Shown here: positions 1 through 9,208 of the stretch, one piece after another
How positions within the stretch are numbered: the stretch's first letter is position 1
Layout of the letters: every line of letters begins with the position of its first letter
Position numbers and translations under genes: made by a program
The notes under the pieces: generated by a model
Databases searched by the model: none
What the model was told of the DNA's origin: nothing
Seen by the model: only the letters and a program-made list of their open reading frames with translations
Source of the DNA: Sphingomonas jeddahensis
Lineage (GTDB): Bacteria > Pseudomonadota > Alphaproteobacteria > Sphingomonadales > Sphingomonadaceae
Direction of reading: 5' to 3'
Length of the DNA: 64,000 nucleotides
NCBI RefSeq assembly: GCF_001981525.1
Contig: NZ_MPSB01000004.1
Span: 174,466-238,465 of the forward strand

Positions 1-2121
1 CCGGTGCTGCTCGCCAATGGCGATCCGGTCGCGAGCGGCGACAATGACGACGGCACGCACTGGGCCGAATGGCACGATCCGTTCCCCAAGCCGTCGTATC
101 TGTTCGCGTTGGTTGCGGGCGATCTGGCCTGCAATCGCGGCACCTTCACCACCGGCTCGGGACGGGAGGTAGAACTCGGCATTTGGGTCCGCGCGAGTGA
201 TCTGCCGAAGACCGATCATGCGCTCGATGCGCTGAAGCTCGCCATGGCGTGGGACGAGCGCGTCTATGGCCGCGAATATGATCTCGACGTGTTCAACATC
301 GTCGCGGTCGACGATTTCAACTTCGGCGCGATGGAGAACAAGGGGCTGAACATTTTCAACAGCCGCTACATCCTCGCTGATCCCGATACCGCCACCGATT
401 ACGATTACGACGCCATCGCCGCGGTGGTGGCGCATGAATATTTCCACAATTGGTCGGGCAATCGCGTCACCTGCCGCGACTGGTTCCAGCTAAGCCTGAA
501 GGAAGGCTTCACGGTTTTTCGCGACCAAGGCTTTTCCGCCGATCAGGGCTCCGCTGCGGTCAAGCGGATCGAGGATGTGCGCGGGCTTCGCGCCAGCCAG
601 TTCCCTGAGGATGCCGGTCCGCTCGCCCACCCGGTGCGCCCTGAAAGCTATCTGGAGATCTCGAACTTCTACACCTCGACGATCTACAACAAGGGCGCCG
701 AGCTGATCCGCATGATGGCGACGATTCTCGGACCCGTGAAGTTCCGCGCCGGCAGCGACCTGTATTTCGACCGGTTCGACGGCACCGCCGCAACCTGCGA
801 GGATTTCGTCGCCTGCATGGAGGAGGCTGGCGACGTCGACCTGTCGCGTTTCCGCTTGTGGTACAGCCAGGCCGGCACGCCGCGCGTGTCGGCGAGCCTG
901 GCGCATGACGGTGGCCGCGCCACGCTGCGCCTTGCGCAGCAGGTGCCGCCCACGCCGGGGCAGGCCCACAAGCAAGCCATGGTGCTGCCGCTGCGCATCC
1001 GCCTGTTCGGCGCGGAGACCGGGCAGCCGCTCGGCCCCGAACAGCTGATCCTGCTTGACGAGGCGAACCAGTCGATCGTGTTCGAGGGCGTGGCCGAGCG
1101 GCCGGTGCTGTCGATCAACCGCGGCTTTTCGGCACCCGTGACAATCGAGAGCGATCGCACCGCCGCCGACCTCGCGTTCCTGGCGCGCAACGACGACGAT
1201 CCCTTTGCCCGTTACGAGGCGATGCAGCAGTTGATGCTCGACACCTTGGTGGCGGGCGCGATCGAGGGCGACGCTGATCACCGCGCCGTGATCGATGCGG
1301 TGGGCGATACGCTCGACGATCCCGCGCTGGACCCCGCCTTTATCGCCGAAGCCGTGCTGCTGCCGTCGGAAAGCTTCGTCGGCGACCAGCTGAGCATGGT
1401 CGATCCGGAGGCGATCTTCCGCGCGCGTGAGGCGCTGCGCGGCGATCTCGGCCGCGCCCTCACCGATCGCTGGCGCACGCTGTACGAGGCGCACACCACC
1501 ACCGCCGCGTATCAATATACCCCCGCCGCCAAGGCCTCCCGCCGCATCCGCAACGTCGCGCTCGGCTATATCGCCGCCTCGGGCGCGGCCGACGCCGCCG
1601 AGCTCGCCTTCCGCCAGTTTGAGCGTGCCGACAACATGACCGATCGCCAGGGCGCGCTCGCCACTTTGGTCAACAGCGACAGCGATCTGCGCGAGGCGGC
1701 ACTCGACATTTTCTACAATCGCTACGCCGGCAATCCGCTGGTGCTCGACAAATGGTTCCAGACGCAGGCGCTCTCCGCGCGGGCAGACACGCCTGCGGTT
1801 GTTGCGGCGCTCGCCGAACACCCGGATTTCACGCTGGCGAACCCAAATCGTGCACGCAGCCTTATTGGAGCCTTTGCGGTGAACCAGCGCGCGTTCAACC
1901 AGGCCGATGGTGCCGGCTATCGCTTTCTCGCCGACCAGCTGATCGCGCTCGACAAGCTCAACCCGCAGACCGCGGCCAAGCTGCTCCCGCCGCTCGGCCG
2001 CTGGCGTCGCTTCGACGCTGCCCGCGCGGCGCTGATGCGTGCCGAGCTGGAACGGATCGTCGGCACCGCCGGGCTTTCCAAGGACCTGTTCGAACAAGCC
2101 TCGAAGAGCCTGGAGGGCTAG
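1..2121 (+). CDS. pepN: Aminopeptidase N (M1 family), 3' part
   Basis: Zinc metallo-aminopeptidase that removes N-terminal residues from peptides in the cytoplasm. The window opens inside the gene: the reading frame is open from base 1 and the visible part is about 706 codons, so roughly the first 160-170 residues of an approximately 870-residue PepN are missing. The GAMEN exopeptidase motif is at 325-339, the HEYFH zinc site at 433-447, and the third zinc ligand (Glu in LKEG) at 502-504. The long C-terminal helical domain runs to the stop. All catalytic elements visible here are intact. The first in-frame ATG at 4 is internal and not the real start. The next gene converges from the other strand after only 6 bases. 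Confidence 0.96.
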   Translation, partial: PVLLANGDPVASGDNDDGTHWAEWHDPFPKPSYLFALVAGDLACNRGTFTTGSGREVELGIWVRASDLPKTDHALDALKLAMAWDERVYGREYDLDVFNIVAVDDFNFGAMENKGLNIFNSRYILADPDTATDYDYDAIAAVVAHEYFHNWSGNRVTCRDWFQLSLKEGFTVFRDQGFSADQGSAAVKRIEDVRGLRASQFPEDAGPLAHPVRPESYLEISNFYTSTIYNKGAELIRMMATILGPVKFRAGSDLYFDRFDGTAATCEDFVACMEEAGDVDLSRFRLWYSQAGTPRVSASLAHDGGRATLRLAQQVPPTPGQAHKQAMVLPLRIRLFGAETGQPLGPEQLILLDEANQSIVFEGVAERPVLSINRGFSAPVTIESDRTAADLAFLARNDDDPFARYEAMQQLMLDTLVAGAIEGDADHRAVIDAVGDTLDDPALDPAFIAEAVLLPSESFVGDQLSMVDPEAIFRAREALRGDLGRALTDRWRTLYEAHTTTAAYQYTPAAKASRRIRNVALGYIAASGAADAAELAFRQFERADNMTDRQGALATLVNSDSDLREAALDIFYNRYAGNPLVLDKWFQTQALSARADTPAVVAALAEHPDFTLANPNRARSLIGAFAVNQRAFNQADGAGYRFLADQLIALDKLNPQTAAKLLPPLGRWRRFDAARAALMRAELERIVGTAGLSKDLFEQASKSLEG

Positions 2122-2127
2122 ACCGAC

Positions 2128-3585
2128 TCAAAACGCCCCGGGCGTCTCGCGCTGGAAGGTGCTCGGCCGCGCCGGCGTGAGCAAGTCGCGCTTCACCGCC
2201 ACGTCACGCACCCGCGCCACACTCGCCGACGCACCGGCGCCGCCGATCGGCGTGCAGCTACGGCCTGCCAGATAGTTCAGGGCCTGGCGGACCGACTCCT
2301 CGCGCGGATCGCCCAGCGGATAGGTGATGTCGTCATTCGCCCGGCATGTCGCCTCCATGAACGGGGCGAGACCATTGTAGTAATCACCCTGACGTGCCGC
2401 ATTTTGCGAGGCGAAGGCAACAATGCGCAGCCGGTCATCGCAGGCCGCATTGTCACGCGCGATCTGCCCAACCGGCTTGCCATAGGTGTTGGTCCCGATC
2501 AGCGCTGCATTGCTATGCAGATAAGGGATCATCGCGTTGATCACCTGTTCGCTTGCCGATGCCGTGCCCGCCGTGCCGATAAAGGCGATACGAGTGGGTG
2601 AAACTGACTGCGGCTGCGGCGCGAAAAATTCCGTCCGGTTCTGCGTCGCCTTCTCGGGCCGGAAGGCGACGTAGCTGAACACCTCGCTGGTCTGGCGATT
2701 GCCGCCGAGCAGGTCGCCCAGCAGCTTCGCCGTGGAGACGAGGCCACCGCCATTGTAGCGGAAATCGACAATGATGTTGGTGATCCCTTGCGCCCGAAGG
2801 CGCCCCACGCCGTCGCGCAGCTGCTGATCGGCGGTGGAAATAAAGGTGCGCAGGTTGATGTAGCCGACGCGCTGGCCGCCATCCTCGATGATCTTGACGC
2901 CATAACGCGAAGATACCGGATCGAGCGAAAAGTCGCGCTGCGTCAGCGTGACGGTGCGCTCTGCGCCATCCAGTGCGCGGACGCGCAGCACCCGCACCGC
3001 GCCCGCCTGCCCCGCGCCCAACGCGTCGCTCACCGCCTGCCCGCCGCCGCTGCCATAAAGCGACGCCACGGCGCGCACATTGCTGGCCTGCGTGCCGATG
3101 GCCAGGATCTCCGTGCCACGATCCAGCCCAGCCTCGATCGCGGGCGCATTTTCGAACGCTTCGATCACGAAAACGCGTGCGGCACCCGAATCATAGCTGA
3201 GGCGGAAGCCATAGCCCGCGCTCGACCCCTGCTCGTAATAGGCAGTCTCCTCGGCGATCGAGGTGACATAGGTGAAGTAGCGATCACGATTCTGCGACCG
3301 GGCCGTGGCGGTGAGCGCATCGACATAGTCGGAGACGCTGGCATAGCCAGACGGACTGAGCGCGCCGGGCAGCGTTTCCGGGAACAGATACCATTCGCGC
3401 AGCTCGTTCGCTGCCCAGGATTGCCGCTCGCCCAGCGAACACCCGGCGACCGGCCTTGGGGTTGGCGCTGGCACCACGGTGCCGCCACTGCCGCCAGCGC
3501 CGGTAAACGGCGTGTCTCCATCCCCACCGCCGCAACCGGCCAGGAGTGACAGGATGGATGCTGCTGCTGCGACGCGACGTATCAC
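2128..3585 (-). CDS. S41-family C-terminal-processing-like peptidase, lipoprotein
   Basis: Predicted outer-surface or periplasmic serine protease of the S41 (tail-specific/CtpA-like) family, 485 residues. The start is taken as the GTG at 3585 because a GGGGG Shine-Dalgarno-like run lies just upstream and the protein then begins directly with a signal peptide ending in the lipobox LLAGC. A Gly/Thr/Pro-rich linker follows, then a PDZ-like stretch (around FVIEAFENAPAIEAGL), then the S41 core. The catalytic pair is readable as Ser345 in GTASASEQ and Lys370 in TYGKPVGQ, with the usual 25-residue spacing. An alternative in-frame ATG lies 8 codons upstream. It is convergent with pepN. The substrate is unknown. 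Confidence 0.88.
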   Translation of the reverse strand: MIRRVAAAASILSLLAGCGGGDGDTPFTGAGGSGGTVVPAPTPRPVAGCSLGERQSWAANELREWYLFPETLPGALSPSGYASVSDYVDALTATARSQNRDRYFTYVTSIAEETAYYEQGSSAGYGFRLSYDSGAARVFVIEAFENAPAIEAGLDRGTEILAIGTQASNVRAVASLYGSGGGQAVSDALGAGQAGAVRVLRVRALDGAERTVTLTQRDFSLDPVSSRYGVKIIEDGGQRVGYINLRTFISTADQQLRDGVGRLRAQGITNIIVDFRYNGGGLVSTAKLLGDLLGGNRQTSEVFSYVAFRPEKATQNRTEFFAPQPQSVSPTRIAFIGTAGTASASEQVINAMIPYLHSNAALIGTNTYGKPVGQIARDNAACDDRLRIVAFASQNAARQGDYYNGLAPFMEATCRANDDITYPLGDPREESVRQALNYLAGRSCTPIGGAGASASVARVRDVAVKRDLLTPARPSTFQRETPGAF

Positions 3586-3676
3586 GATACCCCCGAGATC
3601 TTTGCAACGCATTGTGCCGCAACCCGGATGGCCCGTCATCCGATTAATGGTGAAATTCCGTTGCTAGGTCGAGCGG

Positions 3677-4123
3677 TTAGCCGCGCAGCAGCACCTCCGT
3701 CGCGGCATCGGGCGCGCCATCGAAGAAGCGCCGCAGCACGGCCCCGAACGGCGCGGGATCATCCGCTGCGGCGGCGAACAATGTCATGGAGGAACGCAGC
3801 TTCAGCGCATCGACCGGGCCCAGGATCGCCTCCGCGCTGCCCGGCGCGGCGAGCACGGTCGCGCTTGCTTCGTGCAGCCTTGGTCCGAGCACGGCATGTG
3901 CCAGATAGGCGCGCGCCTCCGCCAGCGACGCGATCCCATAATGCTGCGCCGTCGGGCTGCGGCCAAGCCCGCGCAACTGCGGAAAGACGAACCACATCCA
4001 GTGACTCGTTTTTCGCCCGCGTCGCAGCTCGGCAAGCGCACCGGGATAGACGCCGTCCTGAGCGGCGACGAAGCGGGCAAGGTGGTACGGATCGGTCACG
4101 CCGGGCAAACGCACGGAAGGCAT
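3677..4123 (-). CDS. DUF1810 family protein
   Basis: Small 148-residue protein of the DUF1810 family (calpastatin-like annotation in some databases); its biochemical function is not established. It has the family's characteristic N-terminal half, with DPYHLARFVAAQ and SHWMWFVFPQLRGLG, followed by a helical C-terminal half (ALKLRSSMTLF). The start at 4123 is chosen because it gives the standard family N-terminus. A second in-frame ATG at 4150 would add nine residues; neither has a strong ribosome binding site. It is divergent from the PEBP gene, and the two starts are only about 50 bases apart, so the promoters probably overlap. Confidence 0.85.
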   Translation of the reverse strand: MPSVRLPGVTDPYHLARFVAAQDGVYPGALAELRRGRKTSHWMWFVFPQLRGLGRSPTAQHYGIASLAEARAYLAHAVLGPRLHEASATVLAAPGSAEAILGPVDALKLRSSMTLFAAAADDPAPFGAVLRRFFDGAPDAATEVLLRG

Positions 4124-4171
4124 CGCGGATGCCCGGTCGTGCGTTGGCATTGTGACGCAAAAGGAGGCGAC

Positions 4172-4819
4172 ATGCTGGAACACATCCCCGCCTGGCTCGG
4201 CGCGAGCCTGGGTAACGTTCGTGCCGGGGCAAGCAAGCTGGCAATCGTGCAACCCGAATTGGGCGGCCGCTTCGGCGCGATCGATTTGTCGAGCCCGGCG
4301 TTCGCGCAGGACGCGCGCCTGCCGTCGCGGTTCACCGCCGATGGCGATGGCGTGTCGCCGCCGCTCGTCTGGGGCGCGCTGCCGCCGGAAACGGCGATGC
4401 TGGCGCTTTTGGTCGAGGATGCCGATGCGCCGGCGATCCAGCCGTTGGTTCATGCGATCGTATGGGGCGTTCCCGCCGATGCCGGCCGGCTTGCCGAAGG
4501 CGCGATCGTCGCGGACGGCCCGGGTGAAGCGGCGCACGGCGATGTTGGGCGCAATTCCTCGTTCAGCGAGGGCTGGCTGCCGCCCGATCCGCCGACCGGG
4601 CATGGCGAGCATCGCTATGTCTTTCAATTGTTCGCGCTGGATGCGGGTGTCGAGGATCCCGGCCAGTCACCCGGCCGATCGGCGCTGGTGCGCGCCATGG
4701 CCGGTCATGTTCTTGCAGCGGGTCTGCTCATCGGCACCTATTCGCGCGGTGAGGAAGCGGGCGTCGCCCCGTCGCGATCGGCCGCTCAGCCAACGCCGCT
4801 TGCCGCCGCATCGACATAA
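4172..4819 (+). CDS. YbhB/YbcL-type phosphatidylethanolamine-binding-like protein
   Basis: PEBP (Raf-kinase-inhibitor-like) family protein, 215 residues. The fold signature is seen in the order expected: FTADGDGVSPPLVWGALPP (ligand-pocket strand), LALLVEDADAP, HAIVWGVPADAGRLAEG, then GEHRYVFQLFALD and a C-terminal helix. Bacterial members bind small anionic ligands, but their physiological role is not settled. The start at 4172 follows a clear AAGGAGG site. It has a longer N-terminal segment than E. coli YbhB (residues 1-35, MLEHIPAWLG...), as is usual in alphaproteobacteria. It has no signal peptide and is probably cytoplasmic. Its 3' end overlaps a small convergent ORF on the minus strand. 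Confidence 0.88.
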   Translation: MLEHIPAWLGASLGNVRAGASKLAIVQPELGGRFGAIDLSSPAFAQDARLPSRFTADGDGVSPPLVWGALPPETAMLALLVEDADAPAIQPLVHAIVWGVPADAGRLAEGAIVADGPGEAAHGDVGRNSSFSEGWLPPDPPTGHGEHRYVFQLFALDAGVEDPGQSPGRSALVRAMAGHVLAAGLLIGTYSRGEEAGVAPSRSAAQPTPLAAAST

Positions 4820-4899
4820 GCAAGCAAACCGCAGGTGGTGGCAAAGGCGGTAACGGCCAGAAAAGCGGAGCGGATCATGAAAGCAGAGCGGAGCATCAT
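4786..4899 (-). CDS. Small hydrophobic protein, 37 aa
   Basis: A 37-codon ORF not caught by size-limited gene calling. It begins ATGATG at 4899, preceded by an AGGGAG ribosome binding site seven bases away, and encodes two basic residues followed by one hydrophobic helix (SAFLAVTAFATTCGLLAY) and a short Ala/Gly tail. It could be a single-pass membrane microprotein or a short signal-peptide-like product. Its last 34 bases overlap the 3' end of the PEBP gene on the other strand. It lies directly downstream of a second microprotein ORF (4929-5039) on the same strand, suggesting a two-cistron unit. I do not recognise the family. Support is the ribosome binding site, hydrophobic pattern and tandem arrangement. 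Confidence 0.5.
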   Translation of the reverse strand: MMLRSAFMIRSAFLAVTAFATTCGLLAYVDAAASGVG

Positions 4900-4928
4900 C
4901 GTATCTCCCTGAAAGGGCCGCGTTCCGG

Positions 4929-5039
4929 TCAGGCGACCGGAACGACGGGAACGGCGGCACCGATCATCAGTGCGGCGAAGACGAACGCGCCGGCCAGGCT
5001 GGCGGCTTGAAGCTGAAGCTGGGCGAAACGATTGGTCAT
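4929..5039 (-). CDS. Small hydrophobic protein, 36 aa
   Basis: A 36-codon ORF starting with ATG at 5039, with a clean AGGAG site nine bases upstream. The product has a polar N-terminus (MTNRFAQLQLQ) and one hydrophobic segment (AASLAGAFVFAALMIGAAV) ending PVVPVA, typical of a single-span inner-membrane microprotein. The upstream region (5040-5198) is free of other genes and can hold a promoter. The next ORF in the same direction (4786-4899) begins about 30 bases after its stop with its own ribosome binding site. Function unknown; the strong translation signal and coherent transmembrane composition make a real gene likely. Confidence 0.6.
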   Translation of the reverse strand: MTNRFAQLQLQAASLAGAFVFAALMIGAAVPVVPVA

Positions 5040-5198
5040 CTTGGGTCTCCTGGGCATTGGCGCCAGCCGATCCGGCGCCGATGCCAACCCCATTGCAGAT
5101 GCCATGCCAAACTTTCGCAGGACGAAGTTTCAGTAACTTAGCGCGAAGCTGTTCGCGCGCTGGCGCGATTCCCCAAGCCCACGTGGCAATTCACGCCA

Positions 5199-6242
5199 TC
5201 AAGCGGCGAACAGCACCCGATTACGTCCCGCCGCCTTGGCGCGGTACAAGGCAGCATCCGCACGGGCATAGAGGGCTTCGCGTGCGTCGGTCGCATGGCC
5301 GCCTGCGATGCCGGCCGAAATCGTCACCTCGCCGATCGGCATATCAGTTTCCCTTGAGCGGAACCTCTTCCCCGCCACGGCGCTGCGTGCGCGCTCGATC
5401 ACCGTCCGCGCCGCCGTCACCCCGATATCGGTCATCAGAAAGGCAAATTCTTCGCCACCGTACCGCGCAACCAGCGCGCCTGCTTCGGCACCCTCGCTGG
5501 CCAGCGTCTGCCCGACGGCACGCAGGACGCGATCGCCAACCGCATGGCCGAACTCGTCGTTCACCCGCTTGAAGTGGTCGATATCGCACAATGCGATCAC
5601 CACGGGCGTGTTCGGCGGCACGGCTGCAAAGGCTTCGTCAAAGGCGCGACGATTGGCAAGGTCGGTCAGCGGGTCGCGCCGCGCTGTGCCACGGGCCTCC
5701 TCCAGCGCTTCGCGCAACGCATTGGTTTCGCTTTCCGCCGCTGCCAGGCGCCGCTCGGCATCGTGAACTCGTTCGATCATGATGCCGGTCAGATGCGTAA
5801 TGTGATCGAGCGCGGCAGCCGGGTCGGCCTGCCGCATCGCCGCCGCGCTCGCCGCGAGATCGCGTCCAAAGCCGCTGGTCTCGGCGTGGATCGAGCGAAC
5901 GGTCGCTGCGAAGCTGGACATCTGCTGCTCGGTGCGGGCCACCACCATGGCCGCATCCTTGGCGGGATCGGGGGAATGATGGTCCGGGTCGGGCAGCGTG
6001 ATCGGCCGGCCGGGCACCGCAACGCCGCCCAGCTCGACGATATCCTGTTGCATCAGCCGCACCCCGCCATCGGTGAGCCGCGCGACGGCTTGGGCGAGCG
6101 GCCCGTTCGGATCGCTCAATACCTGATGGGCGAAGGAATAATGCGCCGGATCGGGGCTCAGCCGATGCTCGGTGAGAAAGGCGCCAATCGCCTTGAAGAG
6201 GCTGATCGCCTCCTGCTCGGCAATCTTGACCGTTCCGCCCAC
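5199..6242 (-). CDS. GGDEF diguanylate cyclase
   Basis: Predicted to make cyclic-di-GMP from two GTP. The 347-residue protein starts at a GTG (6242) five bases after GGAG. Residues 1-150 form a helical N-terminal sensory region without recognisable membrane spans. A coiled coil lies about 155-192 (ERRLAAAESETNALREAL), then the GGDEF domain with DPLTDLANRRAF, the metal-binding CDIDHFKRVND and the active-site GGEEF at 262-266. The product-inhibition I-site (RxxD five residues before the motif) is replaced by EAGA, so feedback inhibition is probably absent. There is no EAL domain. It is a soluble, catalytically competent enzyme by motif. Confidence 0.92.
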   Translation of the reverse strand: MGGTVKIAEQEAISLFKAIGAFLTEHRLSPDPAHYSFAHQVLSDPNGPLAQAVARLTDGGVRLMQQDIVELGGVAVPGRPITLPDPDHHSPDPAKDAAMVVARTEQQMSSFAATVRSIHAETSGFGRDLAASAAAMRQADPAAALDHITHLTGIMIERVHDAERRLAAAESETNALREALEEARGTARRDPLTDLANRRAFDEAFAAVPPNTPVVIALCDIDHFKRVNDEFGHAVGDRVLRAVGQTLASEGAEAGALVARYGGEEFAFLMTDIGVTAARTVIERARSAVAGKRFRSRETDMPIGEVTISAGIAGGHATDAREALYARADAALYRAKAAGRNRVLFAA

Positions 6243-6334
6243 AACCGCTCCGTTAGCTCATGCAGCGCCGCCGATCGGCACCGCGCTTATCCGGAGCTTT
6301 GGATTAGACGAGAACCGCTAATTTTAGGTTGCCG

Positions 6335-6874
6335 TCACGACCTCGCCAGCCGGCGAACCGCTTCCAGCGTGAGCGCAACGTGGCGTTCGGCCGACATGTC
6401 ATCATGGACGAACGCAATTCGCCCCGAACGATCAATAACATAGCTGGTGCGCCGCGTGGCGTCGCGGCCCTTCACCTGCCGGCCCAGCGCCACGTCATAA
6501 CCGGCCACCACGCGCGGCCCTGCGCTGGCCACCGCGAACTTGCCGGCACATTCTGCGGCTGAAAATTTCGTGAGGTCCGCCACCGAATCGGCCGACATGC
6601 CGATCACCGTCGCGCCCGCGGCGCGGAAGTTGGCGACATTCTCGGCAAAGGCACGTGCCTCGGCATTGCAGCCGGCGGTGAAGGCTGCCGGGAAGAAATA
6701 GAGCACCACCGGCCCCTTCTTCAGCTGCTGCGCAAGATTGACGGTCACCACCTTGCCGGCCACCGCACCGCGTGTGGTGAAGTCGGGGGCCTTGGCGCCG
6801 ACCGCGAGCACGGCATGCGCCGGCGCGGCGAGCATAAGCGAAGCCGTGGCGATTGCTGCGAGGACTCGGCGCAT
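6335..6874 (-). CDS. Periplasmic peroxiredoxin (AhpC/TSA, Bcp-like)
   Basis: Thiol peroxidase, 179 residues, predicted to reduce hydroperoxides in the periplasm. The start at 6874 follows AGGGAG and gives a Sec signal peptide cleaved after APAHA (about residue 21). The peroxidatic Cys69 sits in the canonical Px3Tx2C context (PAAFTAGC). The resolving cysteine of PrxQ/Bcp (C-x4-C) is not present; the only other cysteine is Cys109 in AAECAGKF, so resolution may use that residue or an external thiol. It is divergent from hisN, with about 65 bases between the starts. Confidence 0.87.
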   Translation of the reverse strand: MRRVLAAIATASLMLAAPAHAVLAVGAKAPDFTTRGAVAGKVVTVNLAQQLKKGPVVLYFFPAAFTAGCNAEARAFAENVANFRAAGATVIGMSADSVADLTKFSAAECAGKFAVASAGPRVVAGYDVALGRQVKGRDATRRTSYVIDRSGRIAFVHDDMSAERHVALTLEAVRRLARS

Positions 6875-6938
6875 GAAGGCACTCCCTGAAGATGCCGCCA
6901 TCCTAGCGCGTTCCCTTTGGGAGCGGTAGGGCAGGGGC

Positions 6939-7754
6939 ATGCCGATACGCCAATCCGATCTCGATCTCGCTCACCGCCTTGCCGATGCCGCCGGCGAGGC
7001 GATCCGTCCTTTTTATCGTGGGGAGCTTGGCGCCGAGATAAAGGCCGATCATTCGCCAGTGACGCTCGCCGATCGTGCGGCAGAGGCGGCGATGAGGCGC
7101 ATTCTTGATGCCGAGGCGCCCGGCGATGCAGTTCATGGCGAGGAATATGGCGCCAAGGACGGCGTCACCGGCCGCCGCTGGGTGCTGGATCCGATCGACG
7201 GCACCCGCAGCTTCACCGTCGGCCGTCCGATCTTCGGCACGCTGATCGCGTTGGTCGAAGATGGCTGGCCGGTGCTGGGCGTGATCGACCAGCCGGTAGC
7301 GCGCGAACGCTGGATCGGCGCCGCTGGCCGGCCCACCCTGTTCAACGGCGCCCCCGCACGCACCCGCGCCTGCCGCGAGGTGGAAGGCGCGATCCTCGCC
7401 ACAACCAGCCCGCACGCGTTCAACGATGACGAGGTGCCCCATTTCCTGGCGCTGGTCGCCGCCGTGTCGGGCGGCCACCCGCGGCAGGGGCCGGTCTATG
7501 GTGGCGACTGCTACAATTACGGGCTGCTCGCGAGCGGCCATCTCGACCTCGTGTGCGAGGCGGGGCTGGCGCTGCACGATTTCGCCGCGCTAGCGCCGAT
7601 CGTGGAGGGCGCTGGCGGGCGGATGTGCGATTGGAACGGCGATCCGCTGACCGAAGCGAGCACCGGCCAGGTTCTGGCGATCGGCGATCCGGCGCGCATG
7701 GACGAGGTGCTCGAAGCGCTCCACGCCAACCCGCACGACCATCACGAGCATTAA
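6939..7754 (+). CDS. hisN: Histidinol-phosphatase, inositol-monophosphatase type
   Basis: Magnesium-dependent phosphatase removing phosphate from L-histidinol phosphate, the eighth step of histidine synthesis, 271 residues. The inositol-monophosphatase metal motifs are present: Glu68 in VHGEEYG and the DPIDGTRSF loop at 84-92, with the C-terminal metal Asp in ALHDFAALAPIVEGAGG. The active-site spacing and the RSF after the DPIDGT motif fit the HisN subgroup common in alphaproteobacteria better than SuhB. No other his genes are nearby. A hairpin repeat lies about 70 bases after the stop and may end the transcript. Confidence 0.88.
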   Translation: MPIRQSDLDLAHRLADAAGEAIRPFYRGELGAEIKADHSPVTLADRAAEAAMRRILDAEAPGDAVHGEEYGAKDGVTGRRWVLDPIDGTRSFTVGRPIFGTLIALVEDGWPVLGVIDQPVARERWIGAAGRPTLFNGAPARTRACREVEGAILATTSPHAFNDDEVPHFLALVAAVSGGHPRQGPVYGGDCYNYGLLASGHLDLVCEAGLALHDFAALAPIVEGAGGRMCDWNGDPLTEASTGQVLAIGDPARMDEVLEALHANPHDHHEH

Positions 7755-7825
7755 GCGCTGGCGTGCCTCGCTGTCCTACACTGGCTGCTTCATGGCAGGG
7801 GAGCGGGTCAGCGAAGGAGCGGGAT

Positions 7826-7874
7826 GCGAATGTTGAGACAAGGCTGCCAGCGCCTCAACTTCCTCAACATTCGC
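7826..7874. repeat. Hairpin repeat D, copy 1
   Basis: Perfect 12-bp inverted repeat (GCGAATGTTGAG at 7826-7837 against CTCAACATTCGC at 7863-7874) with a 25-base loop. It lies between the convergent hisN and lysC genes. Its reverse complement shares the 20-mer CGAATGTTGAGGAAGTTGAG with the sequence at 10865-10884. It may act as a bidirectional transcription stop or RNA stabiliser. Confidence 0.75.
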
Positions 7875-7898
7875 GCCAACGCAACGAGGCGCGTGCCC

Positions 7899-9155
7899 TT
7901 ACGCCGCCTCGTCCGCGTCCAGCCCATAGGCCGTGTGCAGCACGCGCACTGCGAGCTCGGTCTCATCCTCGTGGATCAGCACGCTGACCTTGATCTCGCT
8001 GGTGGAGATCGCCTGAATGTTGATGCCGCGCGCGCCCAGGGTCGAGAACATCGTGCTGGCCACGCCCGCATGGCTGCGCATGCCCACACCGACGACGCTG
8101 ATCTTCGCCACCCGGGTGTCATGCACCAGCTCGGCGAAGCCGATCGCCTCGCGTCCCTGGTTCAGCGTCTCGATCGACCGCGCCAGATCGGACGAGGGGA
8201 CCGTGAACGTCACGTCGGTCGAGCGCGACCCATGCGCGATATTCTGGATGATCATGTCGACGTTGATGTTCGCCGCCGCCAGCGGCTCGAAGATCGCGGA
8301 GACCGAGCCGGGCTTGTCGGGCACCGCGGTCAGCGTGATCTTTGCCTCGTTCTTGTCATGCGCGATCCCGGTGATCAGCTGGCGTTCCACGTCTTCAACC
8401 TCCTCTTCGCCGACGATCATCGTGCCGGGCAATGTATCCGCCATCGGTGCATCCTCGCCGGTGAACGACGACAGCACCTGCACGCGGACATTTTCCTTCA
8501 TTGCAAGCCCCACCGATCGCGTCTGCAGCACCTTGGCGCCGACGCTGGCGAGCTCGAGCATTTCCTCATACGTCACCTTGGCGAGCTTGCGCGCGCGCGG
8601 GACGATGCGGGGATCGGTCGTATAGACCCCGTCGACATCGGTGTAGATGTCGCAGCGATCCGCCTTGATCGCCGCGGCCACCGCGACCGCCGACGTATCC
8701 GATCCGCCACGGCCCAGCGTCGTGACGCGATTGTCGTGCACGCCCTGGAAACCGGGGATCACCGCAACTTCCCCCGCACCCATGCTGGCGAGCAGCGCGT
8801 CGGTGCCGACGGTGCCGATCCGCGCCTTGGCGAACGCATCCGACGTGTCGATCGGCAACTGCCAACCCATCCACGACCGCGCGGGCACGCCTTGCGCCTG
8901 GAGCGCGATCGCCAGCAGGCCGCTAGTGATCTGCTCGCCGGCAGAAACGACAACGTCATATTCCTTGGGATCGTAAAGGGCGCTCGCCTCGCGGCAGAAG
9001 TTGACCAGCCGATCGGTCTCGCCCGCCATCGCCGACACGACCACCGCGACTTGGTTGCCCGCCGCCACTTCGCGTTTGACCCGCGCCGCAACCGAGCGAA
9101 TTCGCTCGATCCCCGCCATCGAGGTGCCGCCGAACTTCATGACGATGCGGGCCAC
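7899..9155 (-). CDS. lysC: Aspartate kinase
   Basis: Phosphorylates L-aspartate, the committed step to lysine, threonine, methionine and diaminopimelate. It has 418 residues with the kinase N-terminus KFGGTSM, the SAGEQ and GRGGSDTSAVA substrate/ATP motifs, the DVDGVYTTDPR loop, then two ACT domains (from about residue 265; SVSAIFEPLAAANINVDMI and VGVGMRSHAGVASTMFSTL) for feedback control. The start is the GTG at 9155, nine bases after a GGAAAG site, because it places the kinase motif at residue 6. It is divergent from ubiG with 53 bases between. Hairpin D lies immediately after the stop. Confidence 0.97.
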   Translation of the reverse strand: MARIVMKFGGTSMAGIERIRSVAARVKREVAAGNQVAVVVSAMAGETDRLVNFCREASALYDPKEYDVVVSAGEQITSGLLAIALQAQGVPARSWMGWQLPIDTSDAFAKARIGTVGTDALLASMGAGEVAVIPGFQGVHDNRVTTLGRGGSDTSAVAVAAAIKADRCDIYTDVDGVYTTDPRIVPRARKLAKVTYEEMLELASVGAKVLQTRSVGLAMKENVRVQVLSSFTGEDAPMADTLPGTMIVGEEEVEDVERQLITGIAHDKNEAKITLTAVPDKPGSVSAIFEPLAAANINVDMIIQNIAHGSRSTDVTFTVPSSDLARSIETLNQGREAIGFAELVHDTRVAKISVVGVGMRSHAGVASTMFSTLGARGINIQAISTSEIKVSVLIHEDETELAVRVLHTAYGLDADEAA

Positions 9156-9208
9156 GCGAAAACTTTCCGATGCTTGGGGAAAACAGGCGCGCCTGATAGG
9201 AGCCGGTT

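Noticed and set aside
490..2097. 535-codon open frame antisense to pepN
   Set aside because: Arg/Gly/Ala-rich shadow frame of a high-GC gene with no domain pattern; pepN motifs on the plus strand are unambiguous.
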